A stretch of DNA of 8,804 nucleotides from Flammeovirgaceae bacterium (lineage in GTDB: Bacteria; Bacteroidota; Bacteroidia; Cytophagales; Cyclobacteriaceae), in contig CANGUI010000056.1 of assembly GCA_947457025.1 (NCBI GenBank), positions 1 through 8,804 on the forward strand, given 5' to 3'. Under the pieces are notes generated by a model. It worked only from the letters and a program-made list of their open reading frames with translations, made no database searches and was not told the DNA's origin. A program made the translations under genes and the position numbers. Numbering within the stretch: the stretch's first letter is position 1; every line of letters begins with the position of its first letter. This document shows, piece after piece, positions 7,274 through 8,804 of the stretch.

Positions 7274-8804
7274 TTAGTTTGTGCCTGGCTGCTTCAGTAT
7301 GAAGCCCGCCTTTTGCTTTTCCTCGGCCACAATCTTGCGCACATCTTCGAGTAATTTTTTGGCATCGTAGACGATCCCGTCTTTTACGGTGTAGCGTACT
7401 CCCCCGACGCGCTCCACGGTGTTTTCGGGCGAGAGTTTGATCGCACCCGTGCCGTATAGCACCTGCAGGTTTTCGAGCGGATTCTGATCTACGATTACAA
7501 AATCGGCCAGTTTACCTACCTCAACCGAGCCAAGGTCTTTGTCGATGCCGAGGGCCTGAGCCCCGTACAAGGTTGCCGACCGGATAATTTCGATCGGGTG
7601 GAAGCCGCACTCGCGCAGCAGTTCCAACTCGCGGATGTAGGCAAAGCCATACGTTTGAAAAATGAAGCCCGAATCGGAGCCGGTGGTGACGCGGCCGCCC
7701 CTGTTTTTGTACTCGTTCACGAACGTCATCCACAGCTGGTAGTTTCGCTTCCACTCCACTTCCTGCTCCGTACCCCAGTTGAACCAGTAAGAGCCGTGCG
7801 CTCTTCGGTTGGGCTGAAAAAATGCCCATAACTGCGGCAGTGTGTACTCCTCGTGCCACTCAGCCCGGCGGGCGCGATGCAGATCGCGGCTGGCTTCGTA
7901 AATGTTGAAGGTCGGGTCAAGGGTGAAGTCGAGTTCCAGCAAGCGGTTCATAACGTTATTCCAATGCTCGGAATACGGAGGGGCGGCCTGCTTCCAGAGC
8001 TTGCCCGCATTTTCGAAGCGGTGCTGCTCATCCTGGTAATTATAGTTGAGGGGGTAGTCCTGAATGGTGCGATCGGCAAAGAGCGCCTCCGGTAAACCGT
8101 ACCAGTGCTCCATGGAAGTGAGGCCCGCCTCTGCGGACTTTACCACATTCCAGCGTGCCACATCGAGTTGCGCATGGTGGCAGGCCGACCGCAGGCCAAT
8201 GCGTTTGTTCTCGCGCAGCGCGGCGTCCATCACGGGCGGGCTCGCCCCAAAGAACTTGATGCCGTCCGCTCCTTTGAGTTTGTTTTCATTTACCCAGGCA
8301 CGCGCCAGCTCGGGGGTTGTGATTTTCTCCTTCGCGCCTGCCCCAAATACATTGTACGCCAGTATGCGGGGGGCGGTGATCAGGTTTTTGGCGCTTTTAT
8401 TTTTTTGATCCAATACCCAATCCAAACCATTGCCACAGGACGGATCGCGGATTGTGGTGACACCGTGGCCCATCCACAGCTTAAAAACATATTCCGCAAA
8501 GGGGGCCTGACTGCCACCGATGTGTCCATGCAGGTCGATGAAACCGGGCATCAGGTACATCCCTTCGGCCTGCACTTCTTTTCCGCCGGGTTCCAGCCGC
8601 GGCCGGCGCTCGGGGTTGACCGCCACACCGGGATACCCCACCACGTCAATACGGGTAATGCGGTTATTGCGCACTTCGATGTCGATCGGCCCGATGGGGG
8701 GCGCACCCGTACCGTCAATGAGCGTGACTCCGCGAATCAATAATTGCGGGAAGGGACCATCGCCTTCTTTCACTTCGGGCGCCTTCTTTATCTGCGCCAC
8801 CGCA
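7274..8804 (-). CDS. Exported metal-dependent amidohydrolase; 5' end outside the window
   Basis: Amidohydrolase-superfamily enzyme of the imidazolonepropionase/prolidase-like type; it probably hydrolyses an amide or peptide bond with one or two bound metals. Counting from the GTG at 8800, the metal motif HxH is His91/His93 in PGFIDLHGHIG. A probable bridging or carboxylated Lys182 is in GADGIKFF, further ligands are His208 or His209 (SACHHAQ) and His232 (SMEHWYG), and the catalytic Asp376 is in TTGSDSG. The N-terminal beta-sandwich (LLIRGVTLIDGTGAPP) and its C-terminal return (GSVEVGKLADFVIVDQNP) flank the TIM barrel, as expected. The GTG at 8800 is probably not the true start. The frame stays open to the window edge, and the residues there (A-V-A-Q before IKKAPEV) look like the end of a signal peptide cleaved after AxAQ. 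The gene therefore most likely begins right of the window and the protein is periplasmic. It precedes the TPR lipoprotein by 13 bp. The substrate cannot be told from sequence alone. Confidence 0.93.
   Translation of the reverse strand, partial: AVAQIKKAPEVKEGDGPFPQLLIRGVTLIDGTGAPPIGPIDIEVRNNRITRIDVVGYPGVAVNPERRPRLEPGGKEVQAEGMYLMPGFIDLHGHIGGSQAPFAEYVFKLWMGHGVTTIRDPSCGNGLDWVLDQKNKSAKNLITAPRILAYNVFGAGAKEKITTPELARAWVNENKLKGADGIKFFGASPPVMDAALRENKRIGLRSACHHAQLDVARWNVVKSAEAGLTSMEHWYGLPEALFADRTIQDYPLNYNYQDEQHRFENAGKLWKQAAPPYSEHWNNVMNRLLELDFTLDPTFNIYEASRDLHRARRAEWHEEYTLPQLWAFFQPNRRAHGSYWFNWGTEQEVEWKRNYQLWMTFVNEYKNRGGRVTTGSDSGFIFQTYGFAYIRELELLRECGFHPIEIIRSATLYGAQALGIDKDLGSVEVGKLADFVIVDQNPLENLQVLYGTGAIKLSPENTVERVGGVRYTVKDGIVYDAKKLLEDVRKIVAEEKQKAGFILKQPGTN

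Noticed and set aside
8105..8743. A 212-codon plus-strand frame opposite the amidohydrolase
   Set aside because: It is antisense to conserved metal-binding motifs of the amidohydrolase and has no recognisable features.

Overview
The window looks like a chromosomal segment of a member of the Bacteroidota with a fairly GC-rich genome. This rests on protein style and gene signals. The histidine kinase has a helical, TPR-like N-terminal half. The methionyl-tRNA synthetase carries a C-terminal tRNA-binding domain. The patatin is fused to an outer-membrane barrel. The starts lack clear Shine-Dalgarno sequences, and there is a CATCTTTG promoter-like box of the TAnnTTTG type ahead of metG. I cannot name a genus. 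All assignments come from reading motifs, not from database searches.

Layout. Positions 1-1346 (+) hold the 3' part of a membrane-bound sensor histidine kinase whose start lies left of the window. A 49-bp gap with a promoter-like box and a palindrome leads to metG (1396-3498, +), a complete methionyl-tRNA synthetase. A 198-bp GC-rich spacer (3499-3696) contains a cluster of inverted repeats that can fold into a branched structure. Next comes a complete 772-residue patatin-like phospholipase with a POTRA-like region and a C-terminal outer-membrane barrel (3697-6015, +). A 297-bp gap (6016-6312) separates this rightward block from a leftward block.

The leftward block, in transcription order, is a secreted metal-dependent amidohydrolase whose start lies right of the window (8804-7274, -), then a TPR lipoprotein (7260-6313, -). 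Only 13 bp separate them, so they are very probably one operon.

How the genes relate. The kinase senses and signals, and MetRS is housekeeping; nothing shows they work together. The patatin, amidohydrolase and TPR lipoprotein are all predicted to be exported to the envelope. Only the last two have a gene arrangement that argues for a shared role. I see no tRNA or rRNA genes, insertion sequence, CRISPR array, phage gene or defence system. I found no convincing new multi-gene system. The most interesting unexplained items are the branched inverted-repeat element between metG and the patatin gene, and the amidohydrolase/TPR-lipoprotein pair.
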